Notes under the pieces: generated by a model
What the model was told of the DNA's origin: nothing
The model's input: only the letters and a program-made list of their open reading frames with translations
Databases searched by the model: none
Program-made: the position numbers and the translations under genes
Source of the DNA: an uncultured Sphingomonadaceae bacterium
GTDB lineage: Bacteria; Pseudomonadota; Alphaproteobacteria; Sphingomonadales; Sphingomonadaceae
Length of the DNA: 64,000 nucleotides
NCBI GenBank assembly: GCA_947489315.1
Contig: CANLCX010000002.1
Location: 868,001-932,000 of the forward strand
Direction of reading: 5' to 3'
Shown: positions 1 to 8,849 of the stretch, one piece after another
Numbering within the stretch: position 1 is the first letter of the stretch
Layout: each line of letters starts with the position of its first letter

Positions 1-22
1 ATCGCGTCGGTCATAAAGCGGT

Positions 23-2035
23 TTAGTCGCTTTTAGGCTTGCCTTCAAACGGTCGCTTCCCACGATGAGGCTTCTTGCCGCCAAAATCACCCTTGGAACC
101 GGACTTCCGGTCGCCCTTAAAGTCGGACTTCTTTTTAAAGCCATCGCCAAATTCGCGCTTGCCACCACCTTCGCTTCCGCCTTCACGGTCACCAGCGGGT
201 TTGCGTTTCACATAGGGCTTGCCACCATCGTCCGACTTGTTGCCATATTTCTTTTTACCACCAAAATCGCGACCGTCTGAGCTTCCGCCGCCGCCTTTGC
301 GGTCACCGAATTTTTTATCACCAAATTTCTTGCCGCCGAATTTCTTGCTGGCGTTGCTGTAATCCCGGCCACCGCCGCCGCCATTGTCTCTGCGTCCGCC
401 TTTGCGGTTGCGCTTGGCTTCATCGCGCGGCTTGCCTTCAAACTGGGTGATGTTGATATCATCGGTATCATCGCCACCGGTTTCGCGTTTTTCGGCAATC
501 GCCTTGGTAAATTTGTCGACAACTCGGCGCGGAATTTCGAACAACGTATCGTCGCCATTAATCCGGATCGCACCAATTTCATTCTTGGTAATATGGCCGC
601 GACGGCAGAGTACTGGCAAAATCCAGCGGGCATCAGCCCGCTGATTATGGCCAACATTCATTTTGAACCAGACAGTATCTTCAAAGCCGGGGCGTGGGCC
701 GCTAGCGGCTGGTTGTGACTGGGTGCCACGATCCAACATCTGCTCGGGCGCTGGCATTTTCGCGCGATGGGATTGGACCAACATCGCTGCAATTTCTTCC
801 GGCGTTTTTTCCGCCATCAAGCGTTTGGCCAGTTCCAAATCATCTTCATCAATTTCAACCGGCTGGAGCAAGGTTTCGATCAAACGCTCCGCATCATTCT
901 TGCGAATATCTGCGCGCGTCGGAGCATCTTTCCATTCCGCGTTGATTTTTGCACCGCGCAACATGGATTCAACCCGTTTACGGCGCTGATAAGGCACGAT
1001 GATAACCGCTGTACCCTTTTTACCAGCGCGACCGGTCCGTCCCGACCGATGCTGCAAAGCCTCCGCATCGCGCGGGATTTCTACGTGAATAACCAGGCTC
1101 AAACTCGGCAAATCGAGGCCGCGCGCGGCCACATCGGTTGCCACACATACCCGCGCGCGCTTGCTGCGCAGGGCCTGCATTGCCTGATTACGTTCGGCCT
1201 GCGTGTGTTCGCCGGATAGCGCTACCGCGCTGAAACCGCGATCGACCAGACTGGTGTGAAGCCGGCGGACAGCTTCTCTTGTTCCGCAGAACAGCATCGC
1301 CGATTCCGCTTCATGAAACCGCAGCAGATTGACCACCGCATTTTCGGTATCGGCAGGGGCAACTGTTATCGCCTGATAGGCAATGTCACCATGTCCGCGG
1401 TCTTCGCCGACCGTCGAAATGCGCATCGCATCATTTTGATAGCGTTTGGCAAGATTGATAATTGGTTTTGGTATGGTGGCAGAGAACATCAACGTCCGAC
1501 GATCTTCACCGGTCGCGTCCAATATTTCTTCGAGATCTTCGCGGAAGCCCATGTCGAGCATTTCATCCGCTTCATCGAGAACTGCTGCACGCAGCTTGCT
1601 GAGGTCGAGCGCGCCGCGTTCGAGATGGTCACGTAGACGGCCTGGCGTTCCGACAATCACATGCGCACCGCGACGCAAGGTGCGCCGTTCTTTGGACGCA
1701 TCCATACCGCCAACGCAGGTTGCCATCTGGACGCCCGCGCCCTCATAAAGCCATTTCAATTCGCGGCTAACCTGCAGTGCAAGTTCGCGCGTAGGGGCGA
1801 TGACAAGCGCAAGAGGTTCCACAAGAAAGGGAAAGCGGCCATTGTCATCCAAAAGCTGCGGCGCCATCGCCAGACCAAAAGCAACCGTCTTGCCAGAACC
1901 CGTTTGGGCAGACACAATAAGATCGCGACCTTGGGTTTCCGGTTCCAGCACAGCGGCTTGGACCGCCGTCGGTTTCGCATATTCGCGGTTTGCAAGCGCT
2001 TCAGCAAGAAGCGGAGATACTGAGGAGAAAGGCAT
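23..2035 (-). CDS. DEAD-box ATP-dependent RNA helicase with DbpA-type C-terminal domain and basic glycine-rich tail
   Basis: ATP-dependent RNA helicase, expected to remodel RNA during ribosome assembly or RNA decay. Seen in the sequence: Walker A AQTGSGKT near residue 43, PTRELA near 81, DEAD near 154, SAT near 186, ATDVAARGLD near 299 and HRSGRTGRAG near 329, so both RecA lobes are complete. A DbpA-like RNA-binding domain (VWFKMNVGHNQRADARWILP) follows around residues 460-525. The last 120 residues are a low-complexity Lys/Gly/Arg/Phe tail with repeated KKFGDKK-type units. I take the ATG at 2035; an in-frame TTG lies two codons upstream. The family is certain; which helicase (DbpA, CsdA or RhlE type) is not. 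The gene stands alone and is transcribed away from its neighbour. Confidence 0.93.
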   Translation of the reverse strand: MPFSSVSPLLAEALANREYAKPTAVQAAVLEPETQGRDLIVSAQTGSGKTVAFGLAMAPQLLDDNGRFPFLVEPLALVIAPTRELALQVSRELKWLYEGAGVQMATCVGGMDASKERRTLRRGAHVIVGTPGRLRDHLERGALDLSKLRAAVLDEADEMLDMGFREDLEEILDATGEDRRTLMFSATIPKPIINLAKRYQNDAMRISTVGEDRGHGDIAYQAITVAPADTENAVVNLLRFHEAESAMLFCGTREAVRRLHTSLVDRGFSAVALSGEHTQAERNQAMQALRSKRARVCVATDVAARGLDLPSLSLVIHVEIPRDAEALQHRSGRTGRAGKKGTAVIIVPYQRRKRVESMLRGAKINAEWKDAPTRADIRKNDAERLIETLLQPVEIDEDDLELAKRLMAEKTPEEIAAMLVQSHRAKMPAPEQMLDRGTQSQPAASGPRPGFEDTVWFKMNVGHNQRADARWILPVLCRRGHITKNEIGAIRINGDDTLFEIPRRVVDKFTKAIAEKRETGGDDTDDINITQFEGKPRDEAKRNRKGGRRDNGGGGGRDYSNASKKFGGKKFGDKKFGDRKGGGGSSDGRDFGGKKKYGNKSDDGGKPYVKRKPAGDREGGSEGGGKREFGDGFKKKSDFKGDRKSGSKGDFGGKKPHRGKRPFEGKPKSD

Positions 2036-2134
2036 GTTCAAATTTCCGTGGCAAAGATTGAAAGCCGCGCGGAAATGCCAATCGCCTGCGGTCGGTGATA
2101 ATATATCGTTGGTTTAGAGGGTTTGTGCTGCGAA

Positions 2135-3319
2135 CTATATTGCCTCACCGGCAGCATGGCCGCTAGCCCAAGCCCATTGAAAATTATAGCCACCGAGCCA
2201 GCCGGTGACGTCTACGGCCTCGCCAATAGCATAGAGTCCGGGCATTTGCCTAGCTTCCATATTTTTGGACGATAATTCGGCCGTGCTGATGCCGCCAGCC
2301 GTGACTTCCGCTTTAGCATAGCCCTCGGTTCCGTTGGGCATGAAACGCCAGTGGGACAATCGCCGTGCGGCTTCTTCCAGCTTGCGATCCGCGAGATTAC
2401 CCAGATCGCCCGAAAGCGCGATCCGGTCCAACAGGGTTTCAGACAGACGGGTTGGCAAATGCTCGTTAACGGCTTTGCTCAATGAAACACGGGGTTGTTC
2501 CCGCTTCAACTGGGTCAACCAATCTGACTTGAGATCAGGCAGAAAATCGACGTTAATCGGCTCTCCGTGACGCCAATAGGATGAAACCTGCAATATCGCC
2601 GGGCCGGACAGGCCTTTATGCGTGAACAAAGCCGCCTCGCGAAAAGCAGTCTTACCGCAGCTCGCAACAATCGGTGCGGAAACACCAGATAGAGAACGGA
2701 ACAGGGTTTCTTCGCCGCCGAGGGTGAGCGGAACCAACGCAGGCCGCGGCTCCACGACCTTCAGGCCAAATTGCCGGGCAATATCATAGGCGAAACTGGT
2801 CGCGCCCATTTTCGGGATCGACGGCCCACCGGTTGCGATTACCAGTGATGGGGCTGTCGCAGCTTCATTACCATAGTCGACATGATATGCGCCGTCGCTG
2901 TGGCGTATATCCGTCACCGATTGCCCCAATGACAAAGTTACTAGGTCTTCAGGACACTCATCCATCAACATGGCAACGATTTGCTTTGCTGAGCCGTCAC
3001 AGAATAGCTGACCCAAGGTTTTTTCATGCCATGCGATGTCATATCTGTTGACCAGCGCGATGAAATCTTGCGCTGTATATCGACTAAGCGCCGATTTAGC
3101 GAAATGCTTGTTGGCCGAAAGATAGCGGTCGAATGCGGTGTTGCTATTAGTAAAATTGCAACGGCCGCCGCCGGAGATCAGGATTTTCTTACCCGGTTCG
3201 TCAGCATGGTCAATCAGCAGCACCTTGCGGCCTCGCTGGGCGGCAATAGCCGCGCACATCAGGCCAGCGCCGCCAGCGCCAAGGATGATGGCATCATATT
3301 GGATTGGAGTTTTGATCAT
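2135..3319 (-). CDS. NAD(P)/FAD-dependent oxidoreductase, HI0933/YhiN (BaiN-like) family
   Basis: Flavoprotein of the HI0933-like family. The N-terminus has a dinucleotide-binding GAGGAGLMCA motif (residues 14-23), and the family signature GGGRCNFTN lies near residue 50. A second FAD contact (GLYAIGEAVDVTGWLGGYNF) sits at the C-terminus. The 394-residue length is normal. Physiological substrates of these enzymes are mostly unknown; BaiN acts on bile-acid enones, which is not implied here. ATG at 3319. The 160 bases upstream contain an inverted repeat GTGATC-N6-GATCAC (3388-3405) that could be an operator. Confidence 0.9.
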   Translation of the reverse strand: MIKTPIQYDAIILGAGGAGLMCAAIAAQRGRKVLLIDHADEPGKKILISGGGRCNFTNSNTAFDRYLSANKHFAKSALSRYTAQDFIALVNRYDIAWHEKTLGQLFCDGSAKQIVAMLMDECPEDLVTLSLGQSVTDIRHSDGAYHVDYGNEAATAPSLVIATGGPSIPKMGATSFAYDIARQFGLKVVEPRPALVPLTLGGEETLFRSLSGVSAPIVASCGKTAFREAALFTHKGLSGPAILQVSSYWRHGEPINVDFLPDLKSDWLTQLKREQPRVSLSKAVNEHLPTRLSETLLDRIALSGDLGNLADRKLEEAARRLSHWRFMPNGTEGYAKAEVTAGGISTAELSSKNMEARQMPGLYAIGEAVDVTGWLGGYNFQWAWASGHAAGEAI

Positions 3320-3387
3320 GATTGAAAGCCATCCTACGCCAAAGCTAAGATTGGCAAACTCATTATGATGTGTGGATTATGGTTTGT

Positions 3388-3405
3388 GTGATCCATTCTG
3401 ATCAC
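3388..3405. promoter_or_regulatory. Inverted repeat GTGATC-N6-GATCAC upstream of the HI0933-type gene
   Basis: Perfect 6-bp arms at 3388-3393 and 3400-3405 separated by 6 bases, about 70 bp upstream of the flavoprotein start. It resembles a dimeric regulator site. The half-site spacing does not fit CRP/FNR. No regulator is identified. Confidence 0.25.
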
Positions 3406-3434
3406 CGTGCTACACCCTCCGCTTACGCTTCGGG

Positions 3435-3480
3435 AATTTTTCGGTCGCCCGTCCGCCGGACGGGCTTTTATCCGAAAAAT
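3435..3480 (-). terminator. Nested hairpin just downstream of tRNA-Ala, probable terminator
   Basis: An inner perfect 8-bp stem GCCCGTCC/GGACGGGC (3447-3454 and 3458-3465) with a 3-base loop sits inside an outer inverted repeat ATTTTTCGG/CCGAAAAAT. It starts immediately after the CCA end of the tRNA-Ala gene on the minus strand. On the plus strand the inner stem is followed by TTTTA. It could terminate in either direction; only the tRNA reads into it. Confidence 0.55.
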
Positions 3481-3556
3481 TGGTGGAGCCTAGCGGGATC
3501 GAACCGCTGACCTCTTCGCTGCCAGCGAAGCGCTCTCCCAGCTGAGCTAAGGCCCC
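3481..3556 (-). tRNA. tRNA-Ala (anticodon GGC)
   Basis: The reverse complement starts GGGGCCTTAGCTCAG. It has a normal D arm, an anticodon stem-loop CTTCG-CTGGCAG-CGAAG with anticodon GGC, a T arm with GGTTCGATCC, and an encoded CCA end. All four stems pair. It is 76 nt long. Confidence 0.97.
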
Positions 3557-3560
3557 TTAT

Positions 3561-3587
3561 GCGGCGCGTTTAATCCAAGCGCGCCGC
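3561..3587. repeat. GC-rich inverted repeat between tRNA-Ala and the FYDLN-acid gene
   Basis: Perfect 8-bp arms GCGGCGCG/CGCGCCGC (3561-3568 and 3580-3587) around an 11-base loop. It lies downstream of the minus-strand CDS ending at 3626 and directly upstream of tRNA-Ala. There is no T-run, so it may be a weak terminator or an RNA-stabilising stem. Confidence 0.4.
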
Positions 3588-3625
3588 TTATTGCAAGCCC
3601 CAATTGAGACTTGCATCAATCAAAA

Positions 3626-3949
3626 TCAAGTTTCAGCAGCCTCGTCGTCACCTTTACCTTTGGTGACACCCAAATCATCATCGCCACCGAGATCGACTTC
3701 ATTGTCCGGTGAAGGCTCATCATCGTCGATGTTGATATCCAAATCATCATCAGCAACTTCGTCTTCTTTTTTGGCGTCTTTCTTGGGCGCTGCTTCAAAC
3801 GGCATGGGCTGTTTGGATTTCAGGCTTGGTTCCGGCGTCCATGTCTCGCCGCATTCAATGCAAGAGACCGGTTCTTCTTTGCCCAAATCGTAAAAACGTG
3901 TTCCGCATTTCGGGCAGCTTCTTTTCGTGCCCCATTCTGGCTTCACCAT
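3626..3949 (-). CDS. TIGR02300-type FYDLN acid domain protein
   Basis: Small protein with an N-terminal zinc-ribbon-like region (CPKCG and CIECG) around the FYDLG motif, then a highly acidic Asp/Glu tail over the last 50 residues. This matches the alphaproteobacterial FYDLN acid family, whose function is unknown. I start at the ATG at 3949 (MVKPEWGTKR), the family's usual beginning. The 23-codon upstream extension in the same frame looks spurious. It is divergent from aroA, a neighbourhood common in alphaproteobacteria. Confidence 0.88.
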   Translation of the reverse strand: MVKPEWGTKRSCPKCGTRFYDLGKEEPVSCIECGETWTPEPSLKSKQPMPFEAAPKKDAKKEDEVADDDLDINIDDDEPSPDNEVDLGGDDDLGVTKGKGDDEAAET

Positions 3950-4129
3950 GGCTGGTTCCAAATCCTTATTTGTCAGTAATATATAATGACCGCTCGCAAG
4001 TTTTACGGAATCGATCAATCAATCGGGCCGCGCCTTGCCATAGCTGAGCCGCACTGTCAAAAGCCGTTTCACATCCTGAAACGAATCATGCGCGATTCAA
4101 TCGCGTGCGACCGCATAAAAAGCCCATAA

Positions 4130-5506
4130 ATGACCAGTAAACCAACAGATCAGACGACATTAGCAGTCAAGTCGGCTTCCTTTGCTCCAGCAGGCCCTTT
4201 GACCGGCCGGATAACGGTACCAGGCGACAAATCGATTTCGCACCGCTCGCTGATTCTCTCTGCTCTCGCCATCGGCAAGAGCGAGATTACCGGACTGCTG
4301 GAAGGCGAAGACGTGCTTGCGACGGCCGCCGCCCTGCGGGCCATGGGCGCCAGAATAGAGAAAAACGATACTAGCTGGACGGTGCACGGTATTGGCGTCG
4401 GCGGACTTATGCAGCCAGAGTCCGCCATTGACTTGGGAAATAGCGGAACATCGGTACGCCTCCTCATGGGCCTTGTCGCGTCGCATGATATCAGCGTGAC
4501 CTTCACGGGCGATGCCAGCCTTTCCAAACGCCCGATGGGCCGGGTGATTGATCCACTATCGGATATGGGCGCGGATTTCACCACGCGAACATCATCTGAT
4601 GGTAAAGCATGCCTGCCACTGACTGTGCGCGGTCTGTGTCCCGCAATTCCAATAGAATATCGATTGCCGGTCGCCTCAGCGCAGGTAAAATCGGCCATAT
4701 TGCTAGCCGGTTTAAATACGCCCGGCATCACTCAGGTCATTGAACCCGTTCCAACTCGCGATCACAGCGAAACCATGTTGAAAGGCTTTGGCGCAGACAT
4801 TTCGGTTGAGATCGATAAAGACGGCAATCGAATAATCTCGCTTGTTGGTGAAGCCGAATTGGCGCCGCAGACAATAACGGTCCCTGGAGACCCTTCCTCC
4901 GCTGCCTTTCCTGTCGTGGCCGCTTTGCTGGTGCCCGGATCAGATATAGTGGTCGAGAATGTCGGGATTAATCCCACCCGCGCTGGCCTGTTTACCGTCC
5001 TCCAGCAAATGGGCGGCAATCTCCGCTTTGAAAACCAGCGCACTGTGGGTGGCGAACCGGTTGCAGACATCCATGTTAAGCACAGTAAACTCACCGGCAT
5101 CGACGTGCCCGCCGATATCGCGCCAAGCATGATAGATGAATTTCCGGTGCTATTTGTTGCCGCCGGTCTAGCCGAGGGAAAAACAACCACTAGCGGCTTA
5201 TCAGAGCTACGTGTCAAAGAATCTGACCGCCTGTCACAAATGGCTGAAGGGCTCAGCCTGCTGGGCGTCAACATCACCGAGAAAGAAGATGGCCTAGTCA
5301 TAACGGGAAGCGACGGTAAGCCGCTAACTGGCAGCGCGAATGAAATAGCCGTCAAGACCGCACTCGATCATCGCATTGCGATGAGCTTTGCCGTTGCAGG
5401 CCTGATCACTGAAACCGGAGTGATGATTGACGATATGAGTCCGACCGAGACCAGCTTTCCGGGCTTTACCGACTTGCTGGCAGCTCTGCAGTGTAGCGCC
5501 AAATGA
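4130..5506 (+). CDS. aroA: 3-phosphoshikimate 1-carboxyvinyltransferase (EPSP synthase), class II-like
   Basis: Transfers enolpyruvyl from PEP to shikimate-3-phosphate, the sixth step of the shikimate pathway, in the cytoplasm. Motifs seen: GDKSISHRS near residue 32, SKRPMGRV near 131, SAQVK near 184, RDHSE near 209 and NPTR near 281. These are the four short motifs used to define class II enzymes. At the position equivalent to Ala100 of the CP4 enzyme this protein has Gly (GNSGTS), as in herbicide-sensitive enzymes. The last four bases overlap cmk (ATGA), so the two are probably translationally coupled and form an operon reading towards rpsA. Confidence 0.96.
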   Translation: MTSKPTDQTTLAVKSASFAPAGPLTGRITVPGDKSISHRSLILSALAIGKSEITGLLEGEDVLATAAALRAMGARIEKNDTSWTVHGIGVGGLMQPESAIDLGNSGTSVRLLMGLVASHDISVTFTGDASLSKRPMGRVIDPLSDMGADFTTRTSSDGKACLPLTVRGLCPAIPIEYRLPVASAQVKSAILLAGLNTPGITQVIEPVPTRDHSETMLKGFGADISVEIDKDGNRIISLVGEAELAPQTITVPGDPSSAAFPVVAALLVPGSDIVVENVGINPTRAGLFTVLQQMGGNLRFENQRTVGGEPVADIHVKHSKLTGIDVPADIAPSMIDEFPVLFVAAGLAEGKTTTSGLSELRVKESDRLSQMAEGLSLLGVNITEKEDGLVITGSDGKPLTGSANEIAVKTALDHRIAMSFAVAGLITETGVMIDDMSPTETSFPGFTDLLAALQCSAK

Positions 5507-6147
5507 TCATCGCCGTCGACGGCCCCACCGCCTCTGGCAAAGGCACAATCTCCAAGGAACTGGCAAAGCATTTCGCTCTACCGTTTCTCGATACGGGCCT
5601 GCTCTATCGCGCCGTTGGCTGGACGCTCAAGAGCCAGGGCGGAAATGCCGATAATCCCGCCGATGCACTAAAGGCTTGTATGTTCGATGGCGTGCTACTC
5701 GATGATCCAGCTCTGCGCAGCGAAACGGTTGGCGGTTTGGCAAGCCGTGTCTCTGTTCACCCGGAAGTTCGCAGAGCGCTCGACAAGCGTCAGAAGGATT
5801 TTGCTTATCAACCAGCGGGTGCAGTCCTCGACGGGCGCGATATTGGGACGGTCATTGCACCTGATGCCGATGTAAAGCTGTTCGTGACAGCCTCATCCGA
5901 AGCGCGCGCGGTGCGACGCTTTGAGGAAATGAAGCGTCGCGGTGAGCTAGTTAACTTCGACGATATACTTGCGGACATTTTGAAACGTGACGAACGGGAC
6001 CGAAGCCGCGTGACAGCGCCGCTGAAACCCGCAGAAGATGCGGACTTGCTTGATACGACCGATTTGACTATAGGCGACGCCATTCAACAGGCAATTGCCT
6101 TGGTGAATGCGAAGATAAGCCGCCGGCGCGACAAAGATCCGGCATAG
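5503..6147 (+). CDS. cmk: Cytidylate kinase
   Basis: Phosphorylates CMP/dCMP to the diphosphate using ATP. The P-loop DGPTASGKGT is at residues 5-14, the CMP-binding region contains DTGLLYRAVG, and DGRDIGTVIAPDAD lies mid-protein, all typical of Cmk. The 214-residue length is normal. Its start overlaps the aroA stop by four bases. The aroA-cmk-rpsA order is widely conserved and supports the call. Confidence 0.96.
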   Translation: MIIAVDGPTASGKGTISKELAKHFALPFLDTGLLYRAVGWTLKSQGGNADNPADALKACMFDGVLLDDPALRSETVGGLASRVSVHPEVRRALDKRQKDFAYQPAGAVLDGRDIGTVIAPDADVKLFVTASSEARAVRRFEEMKRRGELVNFDDILADILKRDERDRSRVTAPLKPAEDADLLDTTDLTIGDAIQQAIALVNAKISRRRDKDPA

Positions 6148-6353
6148 CAGAAAAGCAATGTGCAAGACGGAACGGTGACAAACCGCTCTGGCCTTGGCGC
6201 AGCTTTCTCTGTTTCTAGCTGATCCTTCCCATCGCCTAATTTGGCAGTTTTCTGGGGAATATGGTTGTCACATTCGGTGGCGATTATGTTTTGGTCCAAG
6301 ACCAGCGGAACCAACCGCTTGGCCCGAAAAAATGACTATTAAGGAACTCATAT

Positions 6354-8057
6354 ATGGCCTCTACGGCATTTCCCAGTCGCGACGATTTCGCGGCACTATT
6401 AAACGAATCAATTGGCGGTGAAGATCAAGGCTTTGAAGGCCGCGTGGTCAAAGGCACCGTCGTCGGCATCGAAAATGACATGGCTGTCATCGATGTAGGC
6501 TTGAAATCAGAAGGCCGTGTAGCGCTGCGCGAATTCGCCGCTCCCGGTCAAAAAGCAGACCTGAATGTTGGCGATGAAGTCGAAGTCTATGTCGACCGTA
6601 TCGAAAATGTGAATGGCGAAGCCATGCTGTCCCGCGACCGCGCCCGCCGCGAAGCTTCTTGGGACAAGCTTGAAAAAGAATATGACGAAGGCAACCGCGT
6701 TGACGGCATCATCTTCGGACGCGTCAAAGGCGGCTTTACGGTTGATCTTGACGGCGCCGTAGCCTTCCTGCCCGGCAGCCAGGTTGATGTCCGCCCCGTG
6801 CGCGACGTGACCCCGCTGATGGACATTTCACAACCTTTCCAAATCCTGAAAATGGACCGCAAGCGTGGCAACATTGTTGTATCTCGCCGCGCCATCTTGG
6901 AAGAAACCCGTGCTGAGCAGCGTTCGGGTCTGATCGAATCTTTGGCTGAAGGCCAAGTGACCGAAGGCGTTGTGAAAAACATCACCGATTATGGTGCATT
7001 TGTTGACCTGGGCGGTATTGATGGCCTCCTCCACGTCACGGATCTCAGCTACAAGCGGGTTAATCATCCCAACGAGATGATCAACATCGGCGACACGTTG
7101 AAAGTCCAGATCATCAAGATCAACAAAGACACACAGCGTATCTCCCTCGGCATGAAACAGCTTGAAAGCGATCCATGGGATGCGGCTTCTGAGAAATATG
7201 CCGTTGGTACGAAACTGTCTGGCTCTGTTACCAACATCACCGAATATGGTGCGTTTGTTGAGCTAGAAGCTGGTATTGAAGGTCTTGTCCACGTTTCTGA
7301 AATGAGCTGGACCAAGAAAAATGTTCATCCTGGTAAGATCGTCTCCACCTCTCAGGAAGTGGAAGTCATCGTTCTCGAAGTTGATACCGAGAAGCGCCGG
7401 ATTTCTCTGGGCCTCAAACAGGCTCAGTCCAACCCATGGACCGACTTTGCGGATACGCATCCAGTTGGCAGCACGGTTGAAGGCGAAGTCAAGAACGCAA
7501 CCGAATTTGGTCTGTTCATCGGCCTTGAAGGCGACGTTGATGGCATGGTTCACATGTCCGACATCGCTTGGGGCATTTCCGGCGAAGACGCGCTGAACCT
7601 GCATCATAAGGGCGAACAGGTAAAAGCGATCGTTCTCGACATTGATGTTGATAAAGAGCGTATCTCTCTCGGCATGAAGCAGCTTGAAAAAGGTGCTCCA
7701 GCCGTTGGCGGTACCGATACCGGCGGCCTCAAGAAGGGTTCGGTCACCACCGTTACCGTGCTTGAAGTTCGCGACGGCGGCCTTGAAGTACAGGTCGGCG
7801 ACGATGGCGCAACCGGCTTCATCAAACGGACCGACCTTGGCCGTGACCGTGATGAGCAGCGTCCTGATCGCTTCCAAGTTGGTCAGAAGGCCGATGCGAT
7901 GATCATCGGTTTCGATCGCTCCAAGAAACCAAACTTCTCAATCAAAGCGCATCAGTTGGCTGAAGAGAAGCAGGCTGTTGAACAATTTGGTTCCACCGAT
8001 TCAGGTGCTAGCCTCGGCGATATTCTTGGTGAAGCGCTCAAGAAAAAAGAGGACTAA
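6354..8057 (+). CDS. rpsA: 30S ribosomal protein S1
   Basis: Six consecutive S1 (OB-fold) RNA-binding domains fill the 567 residues. The repeats containing DYGAFVDLGGIDGLLHVTDL, EYGAFVELEAGIEGLVHVSE and EFGLFIGLEGDVDGMVHMSD are clear. S1 delivers mRNA to the 30S subunit. The ATG at 6354 has AAGGA 8 bases upstream. A 206-base gap separates it from cmk and probably holds its own promoter and leader. A strong terminator follows the stop. Confidence 0.98.
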   Translation: MASTAFPSRDDFAALLNESIGGEDQGFEGRVVKGTVVGIENDMAVIDVGLKSEGRVALREFAAPGQKADLNVGDEVEVYVDRIENVNGEAMLSRDRARREASWDKLEKEYDEGNRVDGIIFGRVKGGFTVDLDGAVAFLPGSQVDVRPVRDVTPLMDISQPFQILKMDRKRGNIVVSRRAILEETRAEQRSGLIESLAEGQVTEGVVKNITDYGAFVDLGGIDGLLHVTDLSYKRVNHPNEMINIGDTLKVQIIKINKDTQRISLGMKQLESDPWDAASEKYAVGTKLSGSVTNITEYGAFVELEAGIEGLVHVSEMSWTKKNVHPGKIVSTSQEVEVIVLEVDTEKRRISLGLKQAQSNPWTDFADTHPVGSTVEGEVKNATEFGLFIGLEGDVDGMVHMSDIAWGISGEDALNLHHKGEQVKAIVLDIDVDKERISLGMKQLEKGAPAVGGTDTGGLKKGSVTTVTVLEVRDGGLEVQVGDDGATGFIKRTDLGRDRDEQRPDRFQVGQKADAMIIGFDRSKKPNFSIKAHQLAEEKQAVEQFGSTDSGASLGDILGEALKKKED

Positions 8058-8087
8058 ACCATCGGGCAATCGCCCGACCTGGTTTCA

Positions 8088-8127
8088 AGAAAAAGCCCGC
8101 CCTCGCAAAACGAGGCGGGCTTTTTCA
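8088..8127 (+). terminator. Rho-independent terminator of rpsA
   Basis: A stem of GCCCGCCCTCG against CGAGGCGGGC (one bulged C) with loop CAAAA is followed by TTTTTC and preceded by AAAAA. It lies about 35 bases after the rpsA stop. Confidence 0.9.
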
Positions 8128-8330
8128 TTTATAGCCTTATGTGTCTATCACAGCCGATGCGACCAATCCGTCCCAGATCAAGACGTATTGCAATGTAAAA
8201 TCCAAAGCCCATTGAAAACATGTAAATTTTCTGCCACTATCCTATCATTATCGTTATGCTGCACCTTGGTGTTAGCTGTAAGCGAACAGCAGAAATTCCG
8301 TGGTTGCCCCACAATCGGAAAGGCATGCGT

Positions 8331-8612
8331 ATGATACGTTCTGAACTGCTTGAAAAACTGGCTGAAGAGAATCCCGATCTCAAACCAGATGAAATTGAGA
8401 AGATTGTTGACTTATTTTTCAATCAGATAAGTCAAAAGCTAGCGGAAGGTGGGCGCGTGGAGTTGCGTGGCTTTGGCGCTTTCTCGACTCGCGAACGCAA
8501 GCCGCGCATTGGCCGTAATCCGCGCACAGGTGAATCCGTTGAAGTCCCCGCGAAAAGAGTGCCTTATTTTAAGCCTGGCAAAGAAATTCGCGAACAGCTC
8601 AATAAGAGCTGA
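8331..8612 (+). CDS. ihfB: Integration host factor subunit beta
   Basis: Small HU/IHF-family DNA-bending protein of 93 residues. The N-terminus MIRSELLEKLAEENPDL, the central RVELRGFGAFSTRERKPRIG and the minor-groove arm GRNPRTGESVEVPAKRVPYF are diagnostic of IHF-beta. I use the ATG at 8331, spaced correctly from GGAAAGG; another ATG two codons upstream sits too close to that ribosome site. It lies downstream of rpsA, as in many proteobacteria. Confidence 0.95.
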   Translation: MIRSELLEKLAEENPDLKPDEIEKIVDLFFNQISQKLAEGGRVELRGFGAFSTRERKPRIGRNPRTGESVEVPAKRVPYFKPGKEIREQLNKS

Positions 8613-8714
8613 CCACCTGTCCGAAACTGTCAAATACCTGGCAGACTATCGAAAAATAGCAAATTAGGCATCTCAGCCCTTGACCTGCCGCGTGCAATAA
8701 TGCTTGTCGCATAT

Positions 8715-8730
8715 TCCAACGTAAGTTGGA
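8715..8730 (+). repeat. Small perfect hairpin TCCAAC-GTAA-GTTGGA before tRNA-Leu
   Basis: A 6-bp stem with a 4-base loop ends 9 bases upstream of the mature tRNA-Leu 5' end, so it may lie in the precursor leader or mark a processing site. CTTGAC at 8679-8684 resembles a -35 box, but no convincing -10 is correctly spaced. Confidence 0.3.
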
Positions 8731-8739
8731 TTTACCGGT

Positions 8740-8825
8740 GCGGACGTGGCGAAATGGTAGACGCAGCAGACTTAAAATCTGCTATCCGAATGGGTGTGCG
8801 GGTTCGAGTCCCGCCGTCCGCACCA
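8740..8825 (+). tRNA. tRNA-Leu (anticodon TAA)
   Basis: It starts GCGGACGTGGCGAAATGG and has the anticodon loop CTTAAAA (anticodon TAA), a class II long variable arm, a T arm GGTTCGAGTCC and an encoded ACCA end pairing with the CGTCCGC acceptor strand. It is 86 nt long. Confidence 0.97.
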
Positions 8826-8849
8826 GTTTTCTCAGATTAGCAATGAATA

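Noticed and set aside
6148-6353. Riboswitch or structured leader ahead of rpsA
   Set aside because: Only a modest stem (CCAGCGG/CCGCTTGG near 6300-6322) is visible; no known riboswitch core could be recognised.
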